DNA from: Cellulomonas sp. Leaf334
GTDB taxonomy: Bacteria; Actinomycetota; Actinomycetes; Actinomycetales; Cellulomonadaceae
NCBI RefSeq assembly: GCF_001424195.1
Contig: NZ_LMOO01000007.1
Location: forward strand, 124,313-188,312
Reading direction: 5' to 3'
Length of the DNA: 64,000 bases
The first letter of the stretch is position 1; every line of letters starts with the position of its first letter. Below are positions 54,603-63,074 of the stretch, one piece after another. The notes under the pieces were generated by a model. It saw only the letters and a program-made list of their open reading frames with translations. It was not told the origin of the DNA and made no database searches. The position numbers and the translations under genes are program-made.

Positions 54603-55127
54603 TCACGTGCAGTAGTCGCACACTCCGGTCGCAGGCAGGACCTCGTTGTGCACCGGGCACACCGTCTCGTCCATCTCGGCGTGCGTCTTGCCGCGGGTCC
54701 CGGTGGTCGGCCCGGCGTAGTTGGGAAAGAGCTCCCGCGACTTCGGTCCGCCGGAAGGTTGCAGGTCCACAACCCCGACGGAGAAGTATGCGAGCACACC
54801 CTTGACCGTCCCTATCGCGACGTACTGGTGCGAGCTCGGGATGTAGATCCGGTCGTATGCGATACCGGCGGCGAGTTCCTTGCATCGGGGACGGTTCTCG
54901 AGCGGCATCGGCAGCGCACCGAGCGCGACGTCCAGACTGTCGAACCATTCCCGCGGCGCTGACCCGTCGATTTCCGGCTGGCAACTCTTGCAGATCGCGT
55001 ACCGGTCCCGGTCGCCGTCTTGCGCTAGCACCAAGGTCGTCGGGTCCGTGTCCGTCAGGTGCGTGCAACCCGGCAGGTGCAGCAACTTCCCGCTCTCGGG
55101 CCGGTACAGCGTCGGTGTCGTTGTCAT
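54603..55127 (-). CDS. Hypothetical protein with two putative zinc-binding motifs
   Basis: The 174-residue protein has LHLPGCTHLTDTD and AICKSCQPEIDG near the N terminus (a His/Cys, Cys-x-x-Cys arrangement). The C terminus has VCPVHNEVLPATGVCDYCT (C-x-x-H...C-x-x-C). The middle (YIPSSHQYVAIGTVKGVLAY) is beta-like. I do not know the family. It is convergent with the GHKL operon and 61 bases downstream of the HelD-like gene start-to-stop order on the same strand, so it may be co-transcribed with it. Confidence 0.7.
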   Translation of the reverse strand: MTTTPTLYRPESGKLLHLPGCTHLTDTDPTTLVLAQDGDRDRYAICKSCQPEIDGSAPREWFDSLDVALGALPMPLENRPRCKELAAGIAYDRIYIPSSHQYVAIGTVKGVLAYFSVGVVDLQPSGGPKSRELFPNYAGPTTGTRGKTHAEMDETVCPVHNEVLPATGVCDYCT

Positions 55128-55188
55128 GCCGCCATCGTCGCCTCTGGCATCTCACATGCACGCGTCGCCCTCGAAGTAACCATCAGCG

Positions 55189-57600
55189 TCACTCGACCGA
55201 AGCAGCCTCGTCGCCACCGTCACTCGCCGCGAGTTCGCGCGCCCGTTCGAGAATCTCGGACCACATGTGCTCAGGTGCAACCTCCGCGAGCATGTCGAGG
55301 ACATGCTGCGCGTTCGAGTCGACTACCGAGCGGCGAATCGACGCCGGGGCAGCCCCGCGCGCCTTCGGACGCGCGCGTCGGCTCTCGCTCGCTGTTGGGG
55401 CATCCCGCTCACCCCCTGCAGCCGGAGATTGCGGCTCGCCAGCGCGACTCGGTGCGACTTCCTCGCTCGTCTCACCGAAGGCCGACGGAGCCAGCTCACC
55501 ACCGCTCGACTCGGCTGGATCGAGGGCGGTAGAGCCATCGTGGCCAACCACCTCGTCGAGGAGCTGCGCCGGGACCTCGCCGGCGAGATGCACAATGTCG
55601 AGCTGGCCGGTCGTGCGGGTGAGCGCGACGTAGAGCATCCGCAATCCATGTGGGCCGGCATCGACAATGGCTTTCGGATCGAGTACGACGACAGCGTCGA
55701 ACTCAAGGCCCTTGGCAGCGGTCGGGCTGACGACGTTGATCGCCTTGGTCAGCTCGCCGTCGTCCGCATCCGACCAACTGATCTCAGCGGCGTCGAGCGC
55801 TCCCGCCAGGTCTGCGCGATAGTCGTCAGGTCGCACTATCCCGACGAACAACCCCTTGGCACTGTGCTTTTGCACGGCGTCGACGGCCGCAGCCACCAGG
55901 GTCGATCGGTTCGGTGCGGAGTGCCATACGGGAGCCCGGTCGACGTCGGTGACGACGGTCGGCGCCTCGACTCCGGGAGCGGCGTCGGGGAGCAGGCGCG
56001 AGGCGAGGTCCATCACGGCGCGGGGGACGCGGTAGCCGTACCTGAGGTGTTCGAGCGTGTGCGGCAGTGGTGACTGGAGCTCCGAGACGACGTCGTCCCA
56101 GGACTCGCGGGCCCAGTGGCCAGTCGACTGGGCGATGTCTCCGACGATCGTCATTGCACCGGCACGCGACCGACGCCGGACGGCGATGAGCTGCATGGGC
56201 GACAGGTCCTGTGCCTCGTCGACGACGATGTGGGCGTACGTGCGCCCTTCACCGCTCATCTCGAACGCCAGGAAGTCGAGCAGCGCCAGGTCTTCCTTCG
56301 ACCAAAGCTGGTCCGAGAGCCGTGGCGCCGCCTGTCGCCGCAGGAGCTGTAGGTCTTCCACGTCGAGTGTTCCGCTCGAGGCAGCCACGAGCCGCTCGAG
56401 CGAGCCGAACAAGTCGCGCAGGAACGCCTGCGGGGTCAGCTGCGGCCAGATGCGCTCCAGGTAGGCATCGACCTCCGAAGCACGCACTCGAAGGTTGGAC
56501 GCGCGAGCACCTGCACGATCCGTCCGGCGGGCCTCGCGCAAGATGAGCGCTTCGAGTCCCGTGCGCATCCGGGCACGAGCCGCCGCATAGGGCGAGACAC
56601 CTACGTCGTCGAGAAGTTCCTGCACAGCCGCCGGCTGAAGCGTGACGCGCCACGAGACTTCGTCGAAAGCGAACTGGACGTCGTCCTGCGGTACGCGGAC
56701 ACGCTCGTGTAGTCCGCGGGCAAGCACCTCGCACATCCGGCCGTCGCCCTTGAGCCGCGCTGCGTCGGGCCGCTCCTTGACCGAGACCGTGACGCTCGCG
56801 TCCATCAGACGCTGCAGGTCCTGGTGAATGACCCGATCCTCACCGAGCTCCGGGAGCACCCGAGCGATATACCGCAGGAAGGTCGCATTAGGCCCGACGA
56901 CGAGCACGTCGTCGCGTTCGATGTCTCTGAGCTCGTTGAACAGCAACGCGGCGACCCGGTGGAGCGCGACTGCAGTCTTACCGGTGCCCGGCCCGCCCTG
57001 CACCACGAGCAGCTGTTCCCCGGGTGCTGCGATGATGTCGGCCTGTGCGGCCTGGATCGTCCGGACGATGTCCTCCATCTGTGGACTGCGTCGACGCTCG
57101 AGTACCTGCTGGAGAAACGAGTCGGACGCGAGCAGAGCGGCCTCTCCTCCGGTGAGCTCCGCGACCTTCAGTGCTAGCTCGGCGAAGAGCACGTCAGCGA
57201 TGTCGTCGATGTCGTTGACGGGCCTCGTCCGGTACTGGCGGTGACGCGCGACGCCGCGAGCATCCGAGTGCGTGGCGCCACGCATCGCCATGATCGCCGG
57301 GGCCAGCCAGTTGTAGACCATCGGGTCGCCGCCGGCGCCGACGATCGAGTGCTTGCCCACGTAGTACGCGCCGCCGTCCTCGCAGTCGATTCGCAGAAAC
57401 GCGACCTCCTCGTCCGGCCGCCCGAGTGTCTCGTCGCGCTGGTGAGCCCGGTTGATGGCGATGCGGTCCTTCGGGTTGGCCGCCGCACCGAACGCGCCGG
57501 CTCGACCCTCCCGCTTCGCCTCGCGCTCCGCACGCACAGCGTCGAACCACTCCTGCTCGATCTCCAGATCGGCGTCGATCTGCGGTGCTGCGACGACCAC
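55189..57600 (-). CDS. HelD/UvrD-like superfamily 1 ATPase
   Basis: The 803-residue protein has an N-terminal coiled/helical arm (about 1-60) and an early beta segment (VAFLRIDCEDGGAYYVGKHS), as in HelD-type RNA-polymerase-recycling ATPases. Walker A is in VVQGGPGTGKTAVALHR (about 199-215), Walker B in AHIVVDEAQDLSPMQ (about 456-470), motif III in MTIVGDIAQSTG, and motifs V and VI in SPTAAKGLEFDAVVV and MLYVALTRTTGQLDIVH. The C-terminal ~130 residues are charged and low-complexity, longer than usual. The GTG start follows AGGAG. It could free stalled RNA polymerase (HelD-like) or act as a defence helicase given the island. Confidence 0.85.
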   Translation of the reverse strand: MVVAAPQIDADLEIEQEWFDAVRAEREAKREGRAGAFGAAANPKDRIAINRAHQRDETLGRPDEEVAFLRIDCEDGGAYYVGKHSIVGAGGDPMVYNWLAPAIMAMRGATHSDARGVARHRQYRTRPVNDIDDIADVLFAELALKVAELTGGEAALLASDSFLQQVLERRRSPQMEDIVRTIQAAQADIIAAPGEQLLVVQGGPGTGKTAVALHRVAALLFNELRDIERDDVLVVGPNATFLRYIARVLPELGEDRVIHQDLQRLMDASVTVSVKERPDAARLKGDGRMCEVLARGLHERVRVPQDDVQFAFDEVSWRVTLQPAAVQELLDDVGVSPYAAARARMRTGLEALILREARRTDRAGARASNLRVRASEVDAYLERIWPQLTPQAFLRDLFGSLERLVAASSGTLDVEDLQLLRRQAAPRLSDQLWSKEDLALLDFLAFEMSGEGRTYAHIVVDEAQDLSPMQLIAVRRRSRAGAMTIVGDIAQSTGHWARESWDDVVSELQSPLPHTLEHLRYGYRVPRAVMDLASRLLPDAAPGVEAPTVVTDVDRAPVWHSAPNRSTLVAAAVDAVQKHSAKGLFVGIVRPDDYRADLAGALDAAEISWSDADDGELTKAINVVSPTAAKGLEFDAVVVLDPKAIVDAGPHGLRMLYVALTRTTGQLDIVHLAGEVPAQLLDEVVGHDGSTALDPAESSGGELAPSAFGETSEEVAPSRAGEPQSPAAGGERDAPTASESRRARPKARGAAPASIRRSVVDSNAQHVLDMLAEVAPEHMWSEILERARELAASDGGDEAASVE

Positions 57601-57867
57601 GGGGACTCCTGACTCGCGCCTAAGGCTGTCATCGGCTCGCCGGCCCCGATGGCTGAGCGAAACCTAGCGACAACCACCGACAGAGCGGCAAGGGAACCCA
57701 GGGGGAACACGGAACGCGCGTCCGGTCGCTGGCCCCGGCAGAGGCGATTCGCTCCCCAGCCACAACCGACCTGCGTGATGAGTCGGCCGGAGCGGCAGAC
57801 TCCTCGTGGAGTCGGATGCATCCAGGGCGGGTGACCTAAACCGATGCACCCTCCTGCACCCGTCAAC

Positions 57868-58693
57868 TCAGATTGGCGCGGTGCGAGTGCCGCTGGTGAG
57901 CTGTCGGAGTTTCGCTCGTGTCTCCGGGTCAGTCGAGAACAGGATCGTGCCCACCATTCCGCGGGTGAGCAAGACCTTGTAGACGTGCCGCACGAGCCGA
58001 TCGAATGTTCCGTCGTCCACTGTCTTCACCGACCAGACGAGGTCCGGGGCGAAGATGACTCCGTTCCATGAGTACTCGAAGCCCTGCGCGGTGTACACGC
58101 ACCCGATCTGGTCGAATCCGCCTTCGCCCGTTGCCCACAGCGCCGATGGCGGGGGTACCCCTGAGGTCCTCGATACCGAGCTCCCGGGCGTTGTGAAGGT
58201 ACGCCGCGCCTGTGACCGACTCCGGGGCCTCGGACAGCACGCTCACGAAGTCACGGAGGTAGTCGACGTACCCGTCGACCTGCAGACTCGGATGCAGCAC
58301 GGGCCGGTAGCGCGCTCCGTCGACGTCGAGCAACGTGTCGCTGTCGCCCCAGCGTCGTGCGCGACTCCACTGCTTGAGCTCGAGGACGACGTACGAGTTG
58401 CGACCTGTCGCGGGGTGGACCCCGGCCAGGATGACGTCCGCACGCTTGCTCGTCAGCGGCAGGCGGTGCTCCATGAGAACCTGAACCCCGCCGAGGCCTG
58501 CCTCCCGCAGGTCGTCGGCGAGCACTGGCAGAGAGTTTCGCCAAGACCGCCGTTCACTCTCGCCCGGCCTGCCGACGCCCTGGTACATCAGGAAGTCCGC
58601 AAGGAGCGTCTCGATCGCGCTGGACTCGGCCAACACCAACAGTTCTCTGGCGCTGCGGCGCAATGAATCCACGAAGTGTCCCCCGAGCAGCAC
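57868..58693 (-). pseudogene. DUF2075-family gene with central ATPase region deleted
   Basis: Reading from 58693, the first ~185 codons match the N-terminal part of DUF2075 (Schlafen/AAA-like) proteins: SWRNSLPVLADDLREAGLGG, LTSKRADVILAGVHP, VVLELKQWSR, and AYLHNARELGIEDLRG. Near 58150-58165 the reading frame changes, and from there to 57868 the third frame encodes the family's C-terminal end: ALWATGEGGFDQIGC, VYTAQGFEYSWNGVIFAPDL, VRHVYKVLLTRGM. The whole P-loop NTPase core (typically several hundred residues) is missing, so a deletion joined the two ends out of frame. The product is almost certainly non-functional. Confidence 0.82.
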
Positions 58694-58907
58694 GAATGAA
58701 CGTGCGGGGGGACATATCCGACGCGTCCAAGCGCGTTGGAAGTCCGTCGATCCGCTGACAGGGGAACGGTAGCGGCGTCAACCACTCGAGCCTCGGTCGA
58801 CACGCGCAACGGGCGTCAGCATCGTGACCGCGGTGCTCAAGGCGGCTCGCGGCGCGAGCCAAATCACGGTTGCGGGTCAACGACGGTCACCTGGCGCGGT
58901 GCATTGC

Positions 58908-59210
58908 TCATCGAGGTCTGTGCTCGACGAAGGTCCAGCCCAGGGCGCCGAGGTCGTACTGGCCGTCGATGTCGGGAGAGATCCGGTCCTCGATGTCCGG
59001 GTCGTGCGGCTCGCCCGGCATCAGGTCAGCGGTAGGCCAGACGATGGCGCAGTCTCCGTCCCATCGATGACCGCCGTCGATGTGGGCGAGCAGGCCAGCC
59101 AGCACGGTGCCCGTGACCACGGGTGTCGCCCACCCGTTCCACGGATCGCCGAATCGCACTGCGGGCCAGTAGCCCTCGTACCCGTCTAGTTCGAACGCTC
59201 CGTTCGCCAT
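58908..59210 (-). CDS. Small hypothetical acidic protein (100 aa)
   Basis: This short protein has aromatic and acidic character: FELDGYEGYWPAVRFGDPW, then WDGDCAIVWPTADLMPGE, ending in LGALGWTFVEHRPR. Proteins of this kind occur as singletons in actinobacterial plasmids and islands. There is no clear Shine-Dalgarno, but composition and a clean ATG favour a gene. Function is unknown. Confidence 0.58.
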   Translation of the reverse strand: MANGAFELDGYEGYWPAVRFGDPWNGWATPVVTGTVLAGLLAHIDGGHRWDGDCAIVWPTADLMPGEPHDPDIEDRISPDIDGQYDLGALGWTFVEHRPR

Positions 59211-59437
59211 GGATCAATGGTCGTGGCAGACGTCGAACGATCGGCAGGATCCGCTGGCAATCTGTGGACAACGAAGCGGAACTGGGTCCCTGTGGACGAC
59301 CGAACGCGGGCGCTGCCGCTTGCCAGGTACGAGGAACGGGCGTCATCGGCACTCTCCCGCTGCGCCACGATCGGAGGGGTTCGCGGCGCGCGGCCACCTA
59401 GAGCCCTCTGTGGGTCTGCCCGCCTACCCTTGGCGGC

Positions 59438-60313
59438 GTGCCAAGATCCGATCCTCTCGCGGAGTTCCAGACCGCCGTCGCGGACCTGACCGACCTCACG
59501 GGCGCAGTAGCGCGTCAGGAATCGCACGGCGAAGTTGTCGAGGCGTTGACCAGGCTTCGACTTGCGATCACGAGGGTGTACGGCACCGACCGCCGCCCGC
59601 AGGCCGGCGCGGGCAACGGCGCCAGGCCCGCGATCCTTCAGTACCTCGTGGCCAACCTGAACGAGTGGGTGAGCGGCGACGAACTGGCCGCGGTGTCGGG
59701 CATCGGTGAGTGGGCGCGGCGTGTCCGGGAACTGAGGGTCGAGCTGGGCTACGAGATCGAAGAGGATCGCGGGAACTATCGCCTTCTCGAGGTCGAGCCG
59801 AACCACGCACGGCGGGAGCGCTGGCTCACGGTGACGGCGGTGCGCGACGAGGACGGCGAACCTGTGGACCGGGTACGCGCCTTGTTCGTGCGGCTTCTGG
59901 GCGAGCCGGTGACTGCCGACGAACTGAACCGAGTCGCCCACAGCAAGGAGGGCGCACGCCTGGCGCGAGGTCTACGTGAGCTCGAGCAGTGGCCGATCGA
60001 GGCACCCGGGGATGCCTCGGACCTACACTCAGGAGAGCACCGACTGGTGTCTGCTCATGAGGCGCATCGCCTCGATCCGTCGCAGCGCATGTTCTCCGAG
60101 GATCTGCGCGGCCGTGTGTTTCGACGTGACCGGTTCACCTGCTGGTCCTGTGGACAGGATCGCGCTCGGTCGCACTCGTCGCCGGCGGATCCGTTCTACT
60201 TAGTGGTTCGACACCTGGAGTCGTCGCCCAACGAGCTCGCGACGTTGTCCGCGGGCCGACTTACGGACATGACCTTGCTAGCGACGAGCTGTAGCCGGTG
60301 CATGGGCCGGTAG
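59438..60313 (+). CDS. Helical/winged-helix protein with C-terminal HNH-like zinc motif
   Basis: The 291-residue protein has an N-terminal helix, then a probable winged helix (NEWVSGDELAAVSGIGEWAR, RVRELRVELGYEIEEDRG). A second similar unit follows at about 135-185 (VTADELNRVAHSKEGARLAR). The C terminus reads LRGRVFRRDRFTCWSCGQD, then YLVVRHLESSP and ATSCSRCMGR. The two CxxC-type pairs and the spacing resemble HNH-type nucleases, with His of VVRHLE in the right place, although the classic Asn-His pair is not obvious. A restriction-like endonuclease is plausible. The start is GTG at 59438. Confidence 0.68.
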   Translation: MPRSDPLAEFQTAVADLTDLTGAVARQESHGEVVEALTRLRLAITRVYGTDRRPQAGAGNGARPAILQYLVANLNEWVSGDELAAVSGIGEWARRVRELRVELGYEIEEDRGNYRLLEVEPNHARRERWLTVTAVRDEDGEPVDRVRALFVRLLGEPVTADELNRVAHSKEGARLARGLRELEQWPIEAPGDASDLHSGEHRLVSAHEAHRLDPSQRMFSEDLRGRVFRRDRFTCWSCGQDRARSHSSPADPFYLVVRHLESSPNELATLSAGRLTDMTLLATSCSRCMGR

Positions 60314-60333
60314 AGAGCGATGCGGCATGCAAC

Positions 60334-60366
60334 CCGCAGCCGCCGGGAGATCGCCTACGGCTGCGG
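60334..60366. terminator. Hairpin between convergent genes
   Basis: CCGCAGCCG at 60334-60342 and CGGCTGCGG at 60358-60366 form a perfect 9-base stem with a 15-base loop. It lies 21 bases after the HNH-like gene stop and overlaps the last codons of the convergent gene. There is no T-run, so a bidirectional, factor-assisted terminator is the likely reading. Confidence 0.5.
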
Positions 60367-60999
60367 CTCCGGGAACCACCGGTCGATAGGAGCACGTCCG
60401 AGATAGACGAAGGATCCCTCGCCGTCCAGGGGGCTGAACATCTCGCGTGCTTCGTTGATGTACAGGCGGCCCCCCGTCGGCCGGTGTCGGGCGAGCTCTC
60501 GAACGAACGATGGCGAGTCTGCGATGTAGTCGGAGAGGCGCTCCTGCCGCTCGGTCCGGACGTCGATACGACGCTTGCAGTAGACGTCGTCACCGGTGGC
60601 CGCGATCGTGTAGCGGATTCCGACCTGCGGGCCCGGCCAGCGCTCTCCGGGTGGAAGGCCCTGCGGTGCTCTTGCGGAAAGGACACCTCCACCGAGGTCG
60701 AACTCGAGGATCGTGCGATATTGCCCGGCATACCAGGTGGCACCGGCAGCCTTCACGAGTACGTGACCCCACTCGTTGATGTAGAAGATCCCCGACGGTT
60801 GCTCGCCGTGGGCCCGCTTCACCCCGCCGACCATCGCGACCAGCTCGGCGTGGGGATCGGATGCCAGTAGGGACATTTCATTGCGGCCGCTGATGTGTAG
60901 CACCTTGACTTGGCCGTCGGCAGTGACGCGGTACTTGCCCTCGCCTTTCACGGACGACGGCTCGAGCCAGGGGTAGGGCCTTCCAGGGGAAGAGGTCAT
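60355..60999 (-). CDS. Unknown third gene of the DrmB-like/helicase operon
   Basis: This 214-residue alpha/beta protein opens with PYPWLEPSSVKGEGKYRVTA and contains GIFYINEWGHVLVKAAGATW, DVYCKRRIDVRTERQERLSD, and RLYINEAREMFSPLDGEG. No membrane segment or zinc motif is visible and I do not recognise a family. Its ATG overlaps the helicase stop by 4 bases, so it is co-translated with the helicase and upstream DrmB-like gene and is likely part of the same defence system. Confidence 0.72.
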   Translation of the reverse strand: MTSSPGRPYPWLEPSSVKGEGKYRVTADGQVKVLHISGRNEMSLLASDPHAELVAMVGGVKRAHGEQPSGIFYINEWGHVLVKAAGATWYAGQYRTILEFDLGGGVLSARAPQGLPPGERWPGPQVGIRYTIAATGDDVYCKRRIDVRTERQERLSDYIADSPSFVRELARHRPTGGRLYINEAREMFSPLDGEGSFVYLGRAPIDRWFPEPQP

Positions 61000-63074
61000 G
61001 CCTCGCTACCTTCCGGGGTTGGCCAGAGAAATCCGCCGTCTACGTGGGCAAGGTATCGCGCCTCGCCTCCTGAAAGGTAATAGGCGACGTCGCGGGCATT
61101 GACGAAGAAGGAGATTCCGGACTCACCTGTGCGTTTCCACGCGTCCAGAACGAGGACGGCGTTCGATACCTGCGGCTCGGTGCCCTCGCCCGGGTCGGCG
61201 GCCGCGTACTCTTCGCCCGTTCTGACCCGTCGCGTGATGACACCACCTCGCTTCTGGCGGATCTTGTAGGTGCCTCCGGTGCGGTCTCTTGGGCCCAGAT
61301 ACGGGTCGCCGGGTGTCATCTCTGCGGGCGTGCTGTCCTCGGTGACTGGCCCCTCGTCCTGCATGGCTTCGGCCGGTCGGGTGCGGAACGGTTCGTCGAG
61401 GACATCAACACACCAAGCGCGCAGTTCGGAGCCTGCCTCGGGCACGACGACGAACCGGTGCTTGGTCGATACCCGGAACCGGCCGCCGCCCGGCCTCAGG
61501 CGCTGAACCGCGGCGACGACGCCTTGCGGGTTCTCCACCAGCGCGCCCGAGAGGTCCGTGACTGAGCCGCGTGAGTCGAGGCGCCACTCGTCGCGCGGCC
61601 ATCCGCACGGCCATTCGATAGGCAGCGTCGGCCGCTCAGCAGTGAAGGACGTCCAGAACTGGTCCTCGGTGGGTCGTGGTGTCCGTGGCGGCCCGTCGAG
61701 CACGTCAGGCTCGACGGCGTCGAGTCCCCACCCGAAGTACTGGTTGGATGCCGGCCCGGTGAGGTCGCTCCAGTCCTCCTTCTCGTAGATCAGCTCGTCG
61801 GCCGTCTTCTCGACGAACAGCAGGTGCATCTCGGCGGTCTTCTCGCCGCCGTCGAAGCGCCGCCGCAGCACGCGTCCTAGGGCCTGCACCCGCTGCCGCA
61901 CGCTCGCGGACGACGCCACCGAGACTCCGACATCGGTTGCCGGAACGTCGATCCCTTCCACCAGCGACTTCACGCTGACCAGGATCGGGGCACTTCCGTC
62001 GGCGAACGACGCGAGTGCCTGCCGACGTCGCGAATCGGAGAGCCGGGAGTGCTCCAGCGCGACCACGCCAAGACCGGCCCGAGACAGAGCGGCGTGGAGG
62101 TCGACGGCTTCGTCGATCCGTTCGTGGAAGAGGAGAATCCGTGGGCCGGGCGTGCGCGATGCCAGGGACTCGACGATTCGCGCGGACACGCGGGTGCGCT
62201 CGCGAGCCCGGTAGAGCAGGTCCTTCCGGGTCGACACGGCCGCCACGTACGACCGGGCCAGCGTCGCCTGCTCACCGGATCGGCCGGCGACGACGCGGAC
62301 CGCGGACATGTCCACACCGATATCCCGCAGGCGGTCGGCGAGATCGTCGATCTTCCGACTTGCTTCGTCGTACCGGCGACGCTCATCGGGATCCAGCTGC
62401 ACGGCGTGGTGGTGGACCGTGAACGTCGGCAGCCAACCGATCTCCCTGGCGGAGCGCAGATCGAATCGATAGACGATCGCGCCGAGGTTCCGACCGAGTA
62501 CGTGATCGTCGTACTCGACGGCCACACCGTCGTCGTCGACGTCCTCGCGCTCCGCGGTCGCGCTGAGGCCGAGCCGGAAATCCGCGGGGGTATCCAGGAC
62601 GCGCGAAAACTCGGGGGCCCCTGCCCGATGGGACTCGTCGACGATGAGCATCAGCGGTCCCCGAGCATCTCGAGCTATCTGTGGCAGCCGCTGGGCGGCC
62701 GAGTTGAGAACGCCGATGAGCGCGCGATGCGTGCGCAGGTCGTCCTTGCGCCCTCCGCGAAGCTCGCCGATGTCCTTCGGATCCAGACCGGTTCGTTCTT
62801 CCAGGACTGCGCGCCATTGACGCGCCAATGCAATGGTCGGCACGACGATCACCAAACGCAGGTGAGGTTCGACCAGTGCGGCCAGGCGGGCGCACTCCAG
62901 GGCGATGAGCGACTTGCCGCCCCCTGTGAACACCTCGAGCGTGCCCCGGAACGGCCCGCCTTCGTCGCCCGCCGCCCATGCAGCGCAGGCGTCCTGCTGC
63001 CAGTCCTCCAGCTGGACGCCGCGAAGATCGAACGTCAGCTCGGGCCCGGTCGGGACCTCCACAGCGTCCGTCAC
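60996..63074 (-). CDS. Superfamily 2 DEAD/DEAH-type helicase (XPB/Rad25-like)
   Basis: The 692-residue protein carries the SF2 motifs: Walker A as EVFTGGGKSLIALECA (about residues 46-60), VPTIALARQW (Ia), LIVDESHRAGAP (II), LGLSATAERED (III), VSVKSLVEGIDVPATDVGVS (V) and RVQALGRVLRRRFDGGEK (VI). The last ~230 residues form an additional mixed domain (for example WPCGWPRDEWRLDSRGSV, RTGGTYKIRQKRGGVITRR). It is much shorter than a canonical DrmA. It starts at a GTG that overlaps the DrmB-like stop (GTGA), and its stop overlaps the next gene. DNA translocation or unwinding in a DISARM-related defence system is the likely role. Confidence 0.85.
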   Translation of the reverse strand: MTDAVEVPTGPELTFDLRGVQLEDWQQDACAAWAAGDEGGPFRGTLEVFTGGGKSLIALECARLAALVEPHLRLVIVVPTIALARQWRAVLEERTGLDPKDIGELRGGRKDDLRTHRALIGVLNSAAQRLPQIARDARGPLMLIVDESHRAGAPEFSRVLDTPADFRLGLSATAEREDVDDDGVAVEYDDHVLGRNLGAIVYRFDLRSAREIGWLPTFTVHHHAVQLDPDERRRYDEASRKIDDLADRLRDIGVDMSAVRVVAGRSGEQATLARSYVAAVSTRKDLLYRARERTRVSARIVESLASRTPGPRILLFHERIDEAVDLHAALSRAGLGVVALEHSRLSDSRRRQALASFADGSAPILVSVKSLVEGIDVPATDVGVSVASSASVRQRVQALGRVLRRRFDGGEKTAEMHLLFVEKTADELIYEKEDWSDLTGPASNQYFGWGLDAVEPDVLDGPPRTPRPTEDQFWTSFTAERPTLPIEWPCGWPRDEWRLDSRGSVTDLSGALVENPQGVVAAVQRLRPGGGRFRVSTKHRFVVVPEAGSELRAWCVDVLDEPFRTRPAEAMQDEGPVTEDSTPAEMTPGDPYLGPRDRTGGTYKIRQKRGGVITRRVRTGEEYAAADPGEGTEPQVSNAVLVLDAWKRTGESGISFFVNARDVAYYLSGGEARYLAHVDGGFLWPTPEGSEA

